DNA of 64,000 nucleotides. Source: Daphnia pulex. Its lineage: Eukaryota; Arthropoda; Branchiopoda; Diplostraca; Daphniidae. The notes below the pieces were generated by a model. The model saw only the letters and a list, made by a program, of their open reading frames with translations, was not told the DNA's origin and searched no databases. The translations under genes were made by a program, and so were the position numbers. Positions 20,590 through 31,559 of this stretch are shown here, piece after piece; positions within the stretch are counted from its first letter, which is position 1; each line of letters starts with the position of its first letter. The stretch is taken from the NCBI RefSeq assembly GCF_021134715.1, contig NC_060025.1, positions 5,146,001 to 5,210,000 on the forward strand, in the 5' to 3' direction.

Positions 20590-22300
20590 TTTTGCGTTAC
20601 ATCTTTGAAGAAGTTAATTGCAAATAAATTTATTGAATTTAAAGAAAACATGAAAATATATTTTGCTGTGGCCAGTTTGGTCTGTTTGACAGCCGATTTG
20701 TGGGGGTCAAAAAATAGAAGTTTCTTAAGGGTTACTGCTCACTGGCTCATTTCGTATGATTTTTTAGTACTGAAGAGAAAATCAGCTGCAATTTCTTGCA
20801 AACGATTCCAATGTAAACATTTAAAATATTTAATGCGGCTTTTTTTTTAAATTTCGTCTTTATTATTTATTAGGAACACACAATTTTGAAAACATAGCAA
20901 AACTACTTGACGACATTTTGGAAGAATACTATTTGATTGGAAGAGCTTCTCATATTGTTACTGTTAACGGATCAAAATTTCGTAAAAGCCTTTAAAGAAT
21001 TCTCAGTACGTTATTATTAGATGAGTTTTACTTGAATGTTTAATGAATTTATGAATTTGTCCTTTGAATACTTTAAATCTGATCACGGCAGAGGCGGCTA
21101 ATAGTAGGGCTGCTGGTAGTTACTTGTAGTGAAGAAGATTCAAATTTTTGGTTGCATAACTATTACTGACAATTTATCTTTCTTAGATGTGCCTCACACA
21201 CATTGAACTTGATTGCTAGTGTTGATATAGAACTCTCAGATTTTGATAATAAGAAATTTCCAAAACAAAATTCTTGTCGTCAAGTTTTGTCCAAAATGAA
21301 TGCTCTTTCGAACAAAATTGGCAGATCAGTGTAGCTGAAAAAGTCAAAGAAGCAACACTGTGGCCTACTCGGTGGAACTCTCTGTATGATAGTAGGTTTT
21401 CCTTTCTTAAACACTATAAGAGCCTGGGCGCAGCTATCACAGTATTTCGTTCACTTGGCATTCCAGTTCTTACGAAAGATGAATTGGACTTATTGTTTGA
21501 GTATATGCACTGCGTAAAGCCATAAGCTGCTATTTTAGATATTTTTCAATGAGACAAAGGCTGTTTTCTCACCATAGGAGTTGTTGTTCTGCCTTTGCTT
21601 AAAAAGCTCAAGAAGCAGTTGAAGATTCTTTCCAAATGTTGGGCCTGTACGTCATAAAATACTGTCAATAATTCAGGATAGGTATGATAGGTGTTAAATT
21701 TTCTGTCAACTTTATTGAGCAGTATTTACCTTTTGAATTTCAGATTTGGTCATCTGTTTATTAATAACATCTACCTAATTGTAGCCTGCACACAACACTT
21801 TTTCAAAATTAATTAGATTGAAGGTTCTAAACAAAAAGATGTCGTTACCAAGCTGAAGCTGTTGTTAAGTGATGCCGAATCACCACTATCTGAAAAAGTA
21901 CTAGTTCTACAGAGGAATTTTTAAGTTTCGCATAAAAAAATATTGAAGCCAAACGAGGTAGATTATTTTTTAGCCGAAAAAGATATAAGCATGTGGATGC
22001 TTAATAGGTATCATCAAATCAAGATTATTTGTATTAAACACAACACTGCCATTCCAACTAGTGCTTCTGTTCAGTCAGGCTGCCGTTATACTCTCAGTTA
22101 GACGGAACAAATTATCTAATAGCTTTCTGTAAATTGCAATTCTTTTAAAAATAGCTCTTGGTGTATAATATATCAATGTATCAGGCTGATACTATGCATG
22201 AATAGAAAATTTTCCTGTTGCCCTGATCATTGCACTTTCTCAGCGGTCATTTAAAATGCAAAAAAAGTATAGGGTATGCCTGCGGTGAACTAAAAAATGT
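20590..22300 (+). pseudogene. Fossil hAT-superfamily transposase
   Basis: hAT transposase blocks appear in order but in shifting frames. About 20660-20880 reads LTADLWGSKNRSFL, VTAHWL and SAAISCKRF. About 20875-20990 reads GTHNFENIAKLL and HIVTVNGSNFRK, where an acidic residue and a conserved downstream motif are expected. About 21190-21240 reads CASHTLNLIASVDIEL. About 21340-21520 reads WPTRWNSLYDS and a following helical region. Stops and indels separate all blocks. A decayed C-terminal region may reach 22300. I infer a genomic copy with many inactivating changes, not a domesticated gene. Confidence 0.72.
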
Positions 22301-25000
22301 GAATGAAAGATTTATTGAATCTTGAGAAATCATAGAATATATCTGTGAGTAATATCCTTGTAGATATTTCTCATTTCTCATTCTTCTATGATCGTAGTAG
22401 TATCGTTTAGTGATAACAATTCTTTAAGTTTACGGCAGAAATTAGATTTAGTTTCTGATATATGAACTGTTAAAAGCCGTCAATTTTCGTTCCAACGGTA
22501 AAACAAAGTCACAAGATAGTAAATCAGTACTAATCGAATTTCTGGTAATGGTTCGATCAGTCAACTCCCACTGTTCAATTCTTTTTACAGGATTCTTTCC
22601 AACTTGCCGGGTGAGAAAATTCAGTAGTGGTGGAGTTCCAGGACATTTCACGCATCACAAACAATATGATGTAGAAGCATTTTTCACTAACATCAAAAAC
22701 GGTAGAGATCATGAACTTGAAATCCTACAATTTTTCACTAACGTAGATGTTATGTGTTCCAGTACTGACTTCAACAACCTGTTTTGGTAGTTCAAAGTTC
22801 AAATAACTTTGACTTGCCACACTCTTCTGTATATAAATATATATTTTTGTTGTCCGTTTTGCACCTGTCACAAATAAAGTCAGATACAACAATATACGAG
22901 CGCCAAAATATTAAACCTAGATTGGTCGCAAATTCCAAATTAAATTAAATTATGTATTAGCATATTTTTCTAACAGGGAGTTTCATCGGCGCGTTTTCAA
23001 TATCTACCACTAGGTGGCTAGGAGGATGAAGCCAGAGAATGCCAGGAAATGGAGGGTTTTATTATTATTTATTTTTTGCAGTTAATACCTCGGCAAATAA
23101 GCCGTGCATATCAAAATTACTTTGGGTGTTTTTAGAGGGGGACTAGGATTTCACTTCTATAAAATTATATGTTTTTAAGATGGTCTCGTTTGGCAGAAAA
23201 CAGCCATAGAAAACCCAAAAAATTTCGCGAATTTTGGTAACCCCTTGTTTTATTTTAGCAATATCTAAAAACTATAACATTTAGAAAGACGCATATTTCA
23301 CCATTCGGTTTCCCGTTAAATTTCGCATAAAATGGTCTAAAATACCATGCCCAAACCTACTCGCGATTTCCGCAAAATCGAAACCCCAAAATCTGGCCTG
23401 GTTGAGTCGTTTTTCCCACTGCTGCAACTTTTACCATCGAATCCCACCTCTTCAAGTCACCCTCATTTTCTCACATTGGCCGTCAGCACTCTCAGAAACG
23501 AAACATGTTTGGTTCGTGGCTTCAACGTCATTTCGGCAGTGGTTTGCCCTTGCCCTCAATCTCCCGAATCTCGTTTTGGTTTTTCGGTTTGGTGTCGGCT
23601 TCCATGACGCTCCACCGCCGATTCATTTTATTTTACAGTGGCATCTAGCAAGTTTTCCTCTGTTGCATTGTTTACTTTAAGATCACCCTCACCTGAACTT
23701 GAGTTCCGTTGGACCTAGGTTCGTAGCACTATGCAGTAGCTAGGCAGCACTTGCAGCTAGGCACAGTAGCTTCATCAACGTTGGTGGTGGTTGGTGTTTT
23801 AGTTTGTCGTCGTGTAAACTAGATAAGTTCAATTATAAGTTATAATAAGTTCTTACTTATCTCGAAAAAATTCCCCCCCCCCCTAAAAGATGGGAATTTG
23901 GGGCTGGTGTTCGCAACGGATGGAATGTGCGACACGGTCATATTTATCCCGTGCATTCAGATTCTAGGTAAGAATTGTAAATAATCTTTTGTGAAATAAC
24001 GCAATTGATGTATTGTGTGGGTTAAATGTATTCTCTTTGTAAGCAAATTTATTTTCTTTTTTAAGGCCATGTACAGATTTTCTTTCTTCTTCTCTACTAG
24101 CACACAGCATTCATTAAACGTTCATATAACGTCCAACCGTTCGTTTCAGGCAGCTCCGGACGTTCTACTAACCGTCTATTTTAATCCATTTTACGGTTTT
24201 TCAGATGTGGATATCCAATGGCTGTCCGACTTGTACCACCCTAGAACGAATTAAAATTTACGGTCGATAGGATCACCTCAGCGGACGATAAACGGACGGA
24301 CCTAGTTTTTATAAATAAATGTTCATTGCTTTTCATCTTTTGCCCCACGAAAGAATAACAATTTAAGAGGGATTCCCAGCCATTCATTTGTATGCGCAAG
24401 CAGGTAACAAAATTCATGATGTGCAATTCCGGATATCGGTGACATGGTTCTTGAATTATATAAGAACGTTTTGGCTGGATCGAGTTGGTGCCAAACGATT
24501 GTCCGTCCAAAATCAGGTTTAATCAGACAAATCACATGATTGAATCGTGGCACCGCGGAATGAACGAGTTAATGATGTGGTCCATTCAGGATTTTGAATA
24601 TTTATATTGGTAGGTGTTAAAGAATACTATAGTTTTAATGTCTGTTGGAAGTAGTGCATCGATGTTGATCTTATCTCATTTATTAATTATTTTTTACAGA
24701 TTATCTCCAACGAGCTGCGGGAATTACCATTCGAGATTTTTTTTAGGGGGAGGGTAGAAGGTTGATGTCCAGTCCACCAATTACGAAGAAGAAGAGACAT
24801 TAACCTAGACAGGCAGATAACCGATCACCTTCAAGAAAACATAATTACCCTGCTGGAATTTCTGATCCCGTCTTCGAATTAGTTTAATCCGATGGTGTGA
24901 GTCATAAATTATCATGGGGGGGGAGGCTAAATTAAGGATGGTAAGGATTCATACTATGTCCATTAAACCCCCCTCCCCTCAATTGATTAATTGTCTAATC
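22301..25000. other. Repeat-derived non-coding stretch
   Basis: No gene recognised. It includes the second copy of a dispersed repeat (about 23215-23365), a run of 11-12 C at about 23872, and short ORFs such as 22548-22790 and 24241-24510 (minus) without family signal. Confidence 0.45.
23215..23365 (+). repeat. Dispersed repeat, copy 2
   Basis: Same block order as 8190-8350: a TTTTGGTAACCCC-like block, AAAAACTAT, TTTCACCATTCGG, then CCCGTTAAATTTCGCA. Divergent copies of one old element. Confidence 0.55.
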
Positions 25001-25074
25001 AATTGTCTTTACTTTTAGGTCACCAGAAAACCTGGGGAAAATATGAGGGAATCGCTTCTGAAGTGCTGCTTCGG

Positions 25075-25205
25075 GCTGCGGATCCAATCACTCCAGTTCC
25101 CGAGATGATCGCTCCAGCTTTCGACTCTGGAGGCGATTGCTTCAGTTCTCGAGATGATTCCTCCAGCTCCTGTGATGATCGCTCCACCTGCCGAGGTGAT
25201 TGTTT
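25075..25205 (+). repeat. Short minisatellite-like repeats
   Basis: The block GATGATCGCTCCAGC recurs with variation at about 25104, 25153 and 25174, interleaved with GAGGYGATTG blocks. In one frame it would read as a Pro/Ile-rich repeat (P-V-P-E-M-I-A-P). I see no gene around it. Confidence 0.5.
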
Positions 25206-27555
25206 AAGGTCCACTCCGTCAACGGATTGTTCACCGTAGAAACGCCGAGATTGTTGTGATATTTGAGGGGGGAGACTAGTGCGCGTACCTCACACCCTTT
25301 AATTTCAAAGAGAGATTGCCCCACAACCTCCAGCAAACGGCAAGCCCATGTTACGTGGGAGAACTTGCCCCATGCGCAAGTACCGAATGAACTCGTTCGT
25401 CTCTTATTCCGCACTAATGCCGCTCCGCTTCCTCAACTCATGCAGAATGGGGATTTTAAATGTAATCAACACATGTCTGGACCGTCCAGCAGATTTGGGG
25501 TTCCATTGTTGCGACCATCATTTTTATAGTCAACAATATGCATTTTAGATAACTGTAACAGTAGTAAGCTACCTAGCGTTGCCAGGTCTTATTGGAATGG
25601 TGTCGCAAAAAACCGACGACGCTTTGGTCTTATGTCGTTTAGGGGTTTTTCTGGGTGTTATTCTGGCGATTTAAGTAAGCCATTTTTCGTTAAAGAACAA
25701 TTTTATTTGCGCCTAGTGTCGTAAATTTCTATTCTGGAGTCACAAATTCAAATGTTCTTTTGGCCTTCGGTCCGGCTCCCCTAAATAATATATTGTAATC
25801 CTCCAACAAGGTGAATATTAATGTCGTGAAGAAGTCCAAGAACAACCCCGTCTCCACCTTAATTGCTGGGCCACCACTTATAACCATCAATTCGCTAAGT
25901 AAATCTGAACTTGTTTCTCGTCTTTCTGGAGCTTTGTCCTTACTAGAGAACCAACTTGTTGACATTTCCAATCTTGAATCAAACGTTTCCCGTCTTTAAA
26001 GATTATTTGGATTCTGTCGACAATCAGAAAAGTGCCTTAACGATGAGGCTGTCAAAATGAAAGTAACGCTTGCAGATAGTGTTATTAGCCTTTAACGGAC
26101 TATGACTCTTCCTGATCTTGCTCGCCTGTCTGTCTCTTCCCCGTCTTATATCTCTTTGGTCCATGGCTTTCTCTCTAATTTTGTCCTGGTAGCCAAATGT
26201 GTCTATGGTTCTGCACCCGAGGGTTTCTGTGGTAAAGAACTGCTCTATACTCCCAACAGAGGTCTCATTCCTTCTCATGTCCGATACAAAAAAAAATGTA
26301 ATGAAATGATGTAATGATGTTTAATGTTCAATAATGTGATGAAATAATAATTGTCATCCTCGACAACCAGGTGGCAGTGGCTAAATCGGTAGTCATCCTG
26401 AACAAAAATCCTGAATTTCACAGCCGCTTTGAAACTACGGGTAAATTAGATGTGTCGTACCCGGTGGTGGCGTTTTTTTTACGTATGCGACCCACACAAA
26501 CGGAGCTTGAGCAACGTAATGCGCTCTTCGTGAAGCCAAGTACAGTCCGCTAAGGTGATTTTTACGAAGCCTCCGACCATTGAAGGACATGTCAGCATTT
26601 TTCTTAAGTCCAGGGCAGTCTTGTTAATTTTTGTAAGGTTATTGCACGGTCTACCAGGAAAGGTAGCCAAACTCCCTATCCTTTTGGTCCACCAGAATAA
26701 TCAAGGGACTTATTCAATGAAAATTCCGCTCGGATCGTGGGCGTAGCTTGGCCACTAAATGTTGGTTACGCATAGTCTTCACCCCTTCAGTTTATTCGGG
26801 GAAGTCGAGTCCCACCTTCAGCCGCCAGAGGCTATAGTATAGTGCTAGTGCATGACGCGCCACCTAACCAATTTGCGAACGCACCCCTCACGCTGCCCCC
26901 TGGCGGATCTGTAGCGAAGAAGCTTTCTCATTGTTTGATTTGAAAATCATTGAAAAAGTCAAAGTCTTTAATCATCTTTGTAATTTTTATTTTAGCTGTG
27001 TTTATGTTTAAAACGTAACTACGTTACGGAGCGTTAAACAAGGTATCTATTGATACCTAGTTTACTAGGTTTTCTATTCTTTAAAGTGCATTAATTTTAA
27101 ATCTAATGTTTTTTTTTTACAATTTTGAGGTCTGGAACAAATGACACCAGATAACATTTTTGAATTTTCTAGGAATACAATTTGTTTTTTTACTCAAAAA
27201 AAAATGAAGCATTACAAAAAGATTATTTTTCTGTGAGTAAAAAAATATGTTATCTGGCATCATGCACTAGCACTCTAGCACTATAGAGTTGGCTAACGTC
27301 CGAAGTTCCAAGTTTTACGTAAGCGTTAAAAAAATGTTGGACACGCACTCTTGCATGGTGGCTTATGGAGTTTCGCCGGTGTCATTCTTAGTTTAATGTT
27401 TCCCATTTCAGTCGTCTTCAGTTGGTAATTGCAGCTCGCTATTCTTAATTAGATAACTGCATTCCTTAGTTATAAGGTAATCTTTTAAGATTTATTTCCC
27501 CTCGATGGTCATTGCAGTTTATTTATTATTGATTTTTAAGTAAAAGGCATTTTGT
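25206..27555. other. Decayed ORF remnants and non-coding DNA
   Basis: Plus-strand frames between about 25811 and 26746 look like broken pieces of one coding sequence: LITINSLSKSELVSRLSGAL, RPTQTELEQRNALFVKPST and KPPTIEGHVSIFLKSRAVLL, each ended by stops or frameshifts. I do not recognise the family; a retroelement accessory ORF is possible. The rest (26750-27555) shows nothing. Confidence 0.4.
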
Positions 27556-27561
27556 TTTGTT

Positions 27562-27752
27562 CCTCTCTGCATGGCAGCAATTTTTTTGTATTCTCCGCCG
27601 CGCTCCTTGCGGAAGCAAGCAGAAGGTTTTATCTGTTGGCCTTAATTTTAGACCAATAGAAGTCATATCGGCCTTAATATTTAGTGAAACCAGGCTGGCT
27701 TCCGCAAGGGGCGCGGCGGAGAGTACAAAAAAATGGCTGCCAGGCAGAGAGG
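27562..27752. repeat. 190-bp foldback (hairpin) element
   Basis: CCTCTCTGCATGGCAGC at 27562 pairs with GCTGCCAGGCAGAGAGG ending at 27752, and TCCGCCGCGCTCCTTGCGGAAGC pairs with its near-perfect inverse around 27700. The loop (about 27625-27690) has no coding signal. Probable MITE. Confidence 0.7.
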
Positions 27753-28273
27753 GAAAAGGGAAAAATGAGCCTCTCAGTAAATTTCTCAACCAATAAAATC
27801 CGGAAAGAAAATTCCTTTTGGATTTTGGTGGTTGAGATAGCAATAAACTTTTTTTACAATTAGTTTTTTCTATAGCTCCCGCCCCCGCTTTTCAGAAAAG
27901 CGATGTCAAAGTACCCCCCATTTCTGGCAAATTCAAAAAACCCAAACTTAAACGCTTAATATCTCGTAAACGGGTGGGAACTTCGTCTTTCTGCAAACGC
28001 AGGTAAATCCGGCGTGAGAGACGAACGTGATTATATTTTTTTATATTTTAAGGCCTTTTCCGGATTTAGATCTGGAAAGCCGCTCCGGGATTTCAGTCTA
28101 CTTGAGTCGTGGACCGCTTGTTAAATTTCAGCAGAAGCAAGGAACGCCGATGCCATCTAGCAACCAAGCACCCTAAGCTCTACTTGGTAATAAATGCTAC
28201 AAGGTAAAAAATAGTTAGTCAACTATTTCAGGGGTATAGAAATAATGTAAAGTAATAAAAATAAAGTTTCTGC
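27753..28273. other. Non-coding stretch
   Basis: No gene and no clear repeat boundary recognised. Confidence 0.4.
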
Positions 28274-28584
28274 CAGAGTTATAGATGTATGGTAGAACCA
28301 TTTATATGGAAAGGCCTTCCATTGACTTTTCCTCCTGGAAGTGTTCTGGCTGGAGACCTTAGTTAAAGAGCCATAGCGGGTGTGTTGGGAAACACATTTT
28401 TTTTCCTAGTACCAAAATTAACAAAGTTTCAGTAGATATCCGCTGTTGGCGCTGACAATTAGGTCTAAATCGATACTTAAGCTCATTTTTCCACTTTCGA
28501 TTCGCGATATTGGCTGCAACTTTAGGAAAAATTTCCGAGAGGAACATTTAACAGGCAGTGGTTCTACCATCATCTATAGCTCTG
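28274..28584. mobile_element. 311-bp MITE, copy 1
   Basis: Termini CAGAGTTATAGATG and CTATAGCTCTG form TIRs extending through TGGTAGAACCA. A perfect 7-bp target duplication TTTCTGC flanks it (28267-28273 and 28585-28591). The second copy is 56453-56759. CAGAG-type tips with a 7-8 bp duplication suggest a hAT-related non-autonomous element. Confidence 0.85.
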
Positions 28585-28794
28585 TTTCTGCAATGGCTTT
28601 ATTTCTCAATCGTGATTGGGAGAATACTCATATGCCATAGGAGCGCAGTAAATGGGAATCTTTATCGTTCATTCTCTATATATGACAAATGAGCGATACG
28701 AAGAAAAATATAGGAGCTAATGCTTAACGTATCGGGTATCGGTTTGATACGTGTCAATGGTTTACCGCTACCGCTGCTTTAGTCGAATCCAGGG
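28585..28794. other. Non-coding spacer between MITEs
   Basis: Nothing recognised. Confidence 0.4.
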
Positions 28795-29089
28795 TATAGA
28801 TGTTATTCCAAAGAAAAAGTAGTAGACATGCCAAAAAGTCTTGTGCAGTTTACGCCGATGCGCACCACAGCGGCCGATAGCAGAACTAAGATTGTTATTA
28901 CGCTTGACACCAAATGTAGGCCCAATCCTTTGTTCGACAAGCAGACGGTTCTCGAACAAAGGATTGGGCCTACATTTGGTGTCAAGCGTAATAACAATCT
29001 TAGTTCTGCTATCGGCCGCTGTGGTGCGCATCGGCGTAAACTGCGCACGACTTTTTGCTCGACTACTACTTTTTCATTTTCAACATCTA
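28795..29089. mobile_element. Palindromic foldback element 1 (about 295 bp)
   Basis: Long inverted arms meet near 28944. The block from GCGCACCACAGCGGCCGATAG through ACACCAAATGTAGGCCCAATCC is repeated inverted, and the outer tips TATAGATGTT / AACATCTA match. The loop is short (about 25 bp). No coding role: the matching ORFs on opposite strands are a consequence of the palindrome. Confidence 0.8.
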
Positions 29090-29452
29090 TAGACCTTATT
29101 CTGATCCAAAGGTATGGGTCAAGCCGACCCCTTTGCGTCGCGTTGCAGTGTGAAGGGGTGCCGTGAACAGGAGATTTTATTTTGGCTCTCCCCATGTGGC
29201 ATGGGACTAGGCTTTTCGGGTTAATCGTGCCCGAGGGAAGAAAAGGGAGGAAAGGAAAGTCTGGTCCCCTCTTTTCTTCATTCTTTCCTTTCCTCCCTTT
29301 TCTTCCCTCGGGCACGATTAACCCGAAAAGCCTAGTCCCATGCCACATGGGGAGAGCCAAAATAAAATCTCCTGTTCACGGCACCCCTTCACACTGCAAC
29401 GCGACGCAAAGGGGTCGGCTTGACCCATACCTTTGGATCAGAATAAGGTCTA
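29090..29452. mobile_element. Palindromic foldback element 2 (363 bp) abutting element 1
   Basis: A near-perfect palindrome centred at 29271 with tips TAGACCTTATTCTG / CAGAATAAGGTCTA and flanking TA on both sides (29088-29089, 29453-29454). The inner arms are polypurine/polypyrimidine (GGGAAGAAAAGGGAGG). Its position at the right tip of element 1 suggests insertion into that element's terminal TA. Confidence 0.85.
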
Positions 29453-29454
29453 TA

Positions 29455-30141
29455 AGAGCGATATGAGTCGTTTTTAGAAACGTGGGCAGGAACACTTCAC
29501 AGGACAAAGGGGGATTATAGGGTATACACAAGTGTATTCAAGTTTTATTTCAATTGAAATAAAATAATGTTTTAACACGTTTAGGCTATATAACCATAAA
29601 AGTGGGGATTAGTCATTTCTTTTCAAAGTTTTAGAATTCATTCACTAATCTTGAAAGTTGAAACACTTATTTATCTAAAATCTGTCAGAATCAGTTTCGA
29701 ACACCTTGCAAGTAGAAGTTGTTAAAATCTAATAAACCTTTACTTAAATAATATTAAATAATAAGTCGTTAGCTAAATAATTTAATTAATAATAATAATA
29801 ATAATAATAAAGCAGCTATTTATTTCGAATCAATCGTTAAAAATTCCTGGTCTACTATTACTGCGACAGCACATTTATTTACTCGATACAGCTGTCTTTA
29901 CGATTATACTGTACAGCGGCTCAAACAAACACGAACATTTTTCTATAGTCCTGTTTAAACAATGTAGAACATTGAAATTCTACATAGTTCAATACGCATG
30001 CGCAAACTTACCGTCTTCGTCATATGATTGTCAGATCAATGCAAGCAAGGAACCATGTATTGATTTCACGAAATACGTTAGTCAATGAAAATAAAAATAA
30101 ACTCTCAAACGAACTTAGTATTTATTACATTTAGACAGAGA
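29455..30141. other. Non-coding stretch with an AAT microsatellite
   Basis: (AAT)n of about 8 units at 29787-29810. Otherwise AT-rich without gene signal. Confidence 0.5.
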
Positions 30142-30291
30142 AATGACACTGGAAGAGGAAAAAGAATTGGAATTAAGGAAATTAGAAGTTCTAGTTAAAA
30201 CCAATGAACAAGAGTGTAACAATTGCAGATTACAATGGTTACCCAACAGAAAGAATATCCTGGCTAAAAAAAAAATGACTTCACACTGCTG
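30142..30291 (+). CDS. Possible 49-aa coiled-coil micropeptide or exon
   Basis: The ATG frame encodes MTLEEEKELELRKLEVLV, then KTNEQECNNCRLQW, then NRKNILAKKKM, ending TSHC-stop. The Glu/Lys/Leu-rich start would form a helix, followed by a CNNC pair. Composition is more protein-like than in the surroundings. I do not recognise it. It overlaps where the 3' UTR of the opposite-strand V-ATPase gene could end. It may be a small gene, part of a spliced gene, or chance. Confidence 0.25.
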
Positions 30292-30504
30292 ATGCCATGC
30301 CAACACCAAGATAATCTTGGAATGACAGGTGTTGGTTTATATATTTGAATGTTCCTCTTATTTTTAGACACCAATGCAGACAGCAACTTGAAGTGTGGGT
30401 AAAACCTAAACTAAGGATGTATCCAATCAACAACTTATCTAAATGTTGGCAAAGGATTAATGGGCTTTGTGAATGACAATAGGAGAGATGTTTACCCATG
30501 GCAT

Positions 30505-31383
30505 TTACTTGGAGTACAGGTAGATGGCTACAATCAAGCCATACAGACCCAAGACTTCAGCAAAAATAAGAATAAGAATCATTCCTACAAACAAACGGGG
30601 CTGTTGTGCTGTGCCACGAACACCAGCATCACCAACAATTCCAACTGCAAAACCAGCTGCAAGTCCTGAAAATCCTACTGCAAGCCCAGCACCAAGATGA
30701 ATGAAACCACTAAAAAAGAACTAGATTAGACCTACTCAGCATATACTACTTTTGTGATATTACTTGTAGGCTGAGTACTGCGACGGGTCTCCCAATTTAC
30801 TTGCAATAAGTACAGCAACTACAAGTCCGTAGATTGCAATAATACCAGCCATGACCACAGGAATGATTGATTTCATGATCAATTCTGGCCTCATAACTGA
30901 CATGGCAGCAATACCAACTCCTGATTTCGCAGTTCCATATGCAGCACCAAAGGCTACATAATTAGAAAAGAAGACAAAAAAAAACATTTAAGAAACTGAC
31001 GTATTGTGTTGCAAATAAAAGAATAGGAAAATAAAGTCCATTGGTTGCACAAGAGATGCTTTTATCAGTATATCTTGTGATTAGAAGTCACAAGATATCC
31101 AAACTTGAGAACTTATTATAATTTAATGATTTTTAGCAAGATGGATAGCTGAAACTCGAATAAAATCGGGTTTTCGGTTAGTACACATAAATAGCAAAGT
31201 ACAAGCTTGAAGCTTCTACATGAAATTTCCAAATGTGACAAGTGTGAAGTGAATGACACAAAAATTCTGAAACAACAAAATTGTCAATTTACCGCTGAAA
31301 ATCATCGCAGATGCTGCTCCCATTACACCGAAAAAGGGGCCATAGATTGGATTTAATTCCGTTAAAGCTGATTCACCAGACAT
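30505..31383 (-). CDS. Vha16-1: V-ATPase 16-kDa proteolipid, subunit c (Vha16-type)
   Basis: Subunit c forms the membrane ring of the V-ATPase Vo sector and carries protons across lysosomal, endosomal and plasma membranes. Exons (minus): 31293-31383, 30764-30953, 30505-30709; all borders are GT-AG and the 486-bp CDS closes at 161 aa, the usual family length. The start [21 protein letters not shown] matches insect homologues. Four membrane helices are visible: [15 protein letters not shown], the [20 protein letters not shown] helix, [19 protein letters not shown], and [20 protein letters not shown]. The proton-binding Glu is in FAEVLG (about residue 145). [19 protein letters not shown] lies in the last cytosolic-side loop. 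A CLEAR-type site lies 151 bp upstream of the ATG. Confidence 0.96.
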
Positions 31384-31533
31384 GATGAGATGAATTTAGT
31401 TAGTTGTCTATGTGCAATGCGAAGACTTGTAATCAAGATGATGAGTTCTCAACCACTGTCAAACTATGGCGATCTCCCTGCCGGTTTAGACCTCGCCCGC
31501 TGTAGTTTTTTGTCGCTGAACTCGTGACTCGTG

Positions 31534-31543
31534 GTCACGTGAC
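31534..31543. promoter_or_regulatory. CLEAR-type palindrome GTCACGTGAC upstream of Vha16
   Basis: A perfect 10-bp palindrome, identical to the CLEAR consensus bound by TFEB/Mitf, located 151 bp upstream of the Vha16 start codon. V-ATPase genes are established Mitf/TFEB targets in flies and mammals; activity here is inferred. Confidence 0.6.
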
Positions 31544-31559
31544 CGAAAGCACCTGATCT

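Noticed and set aside
28803-29466. Long overlapping ORFs on both strands (up to 185 aa)
   Set aside because: Explained by the two palindromes; the reading frames are by-products of inverted DNA.
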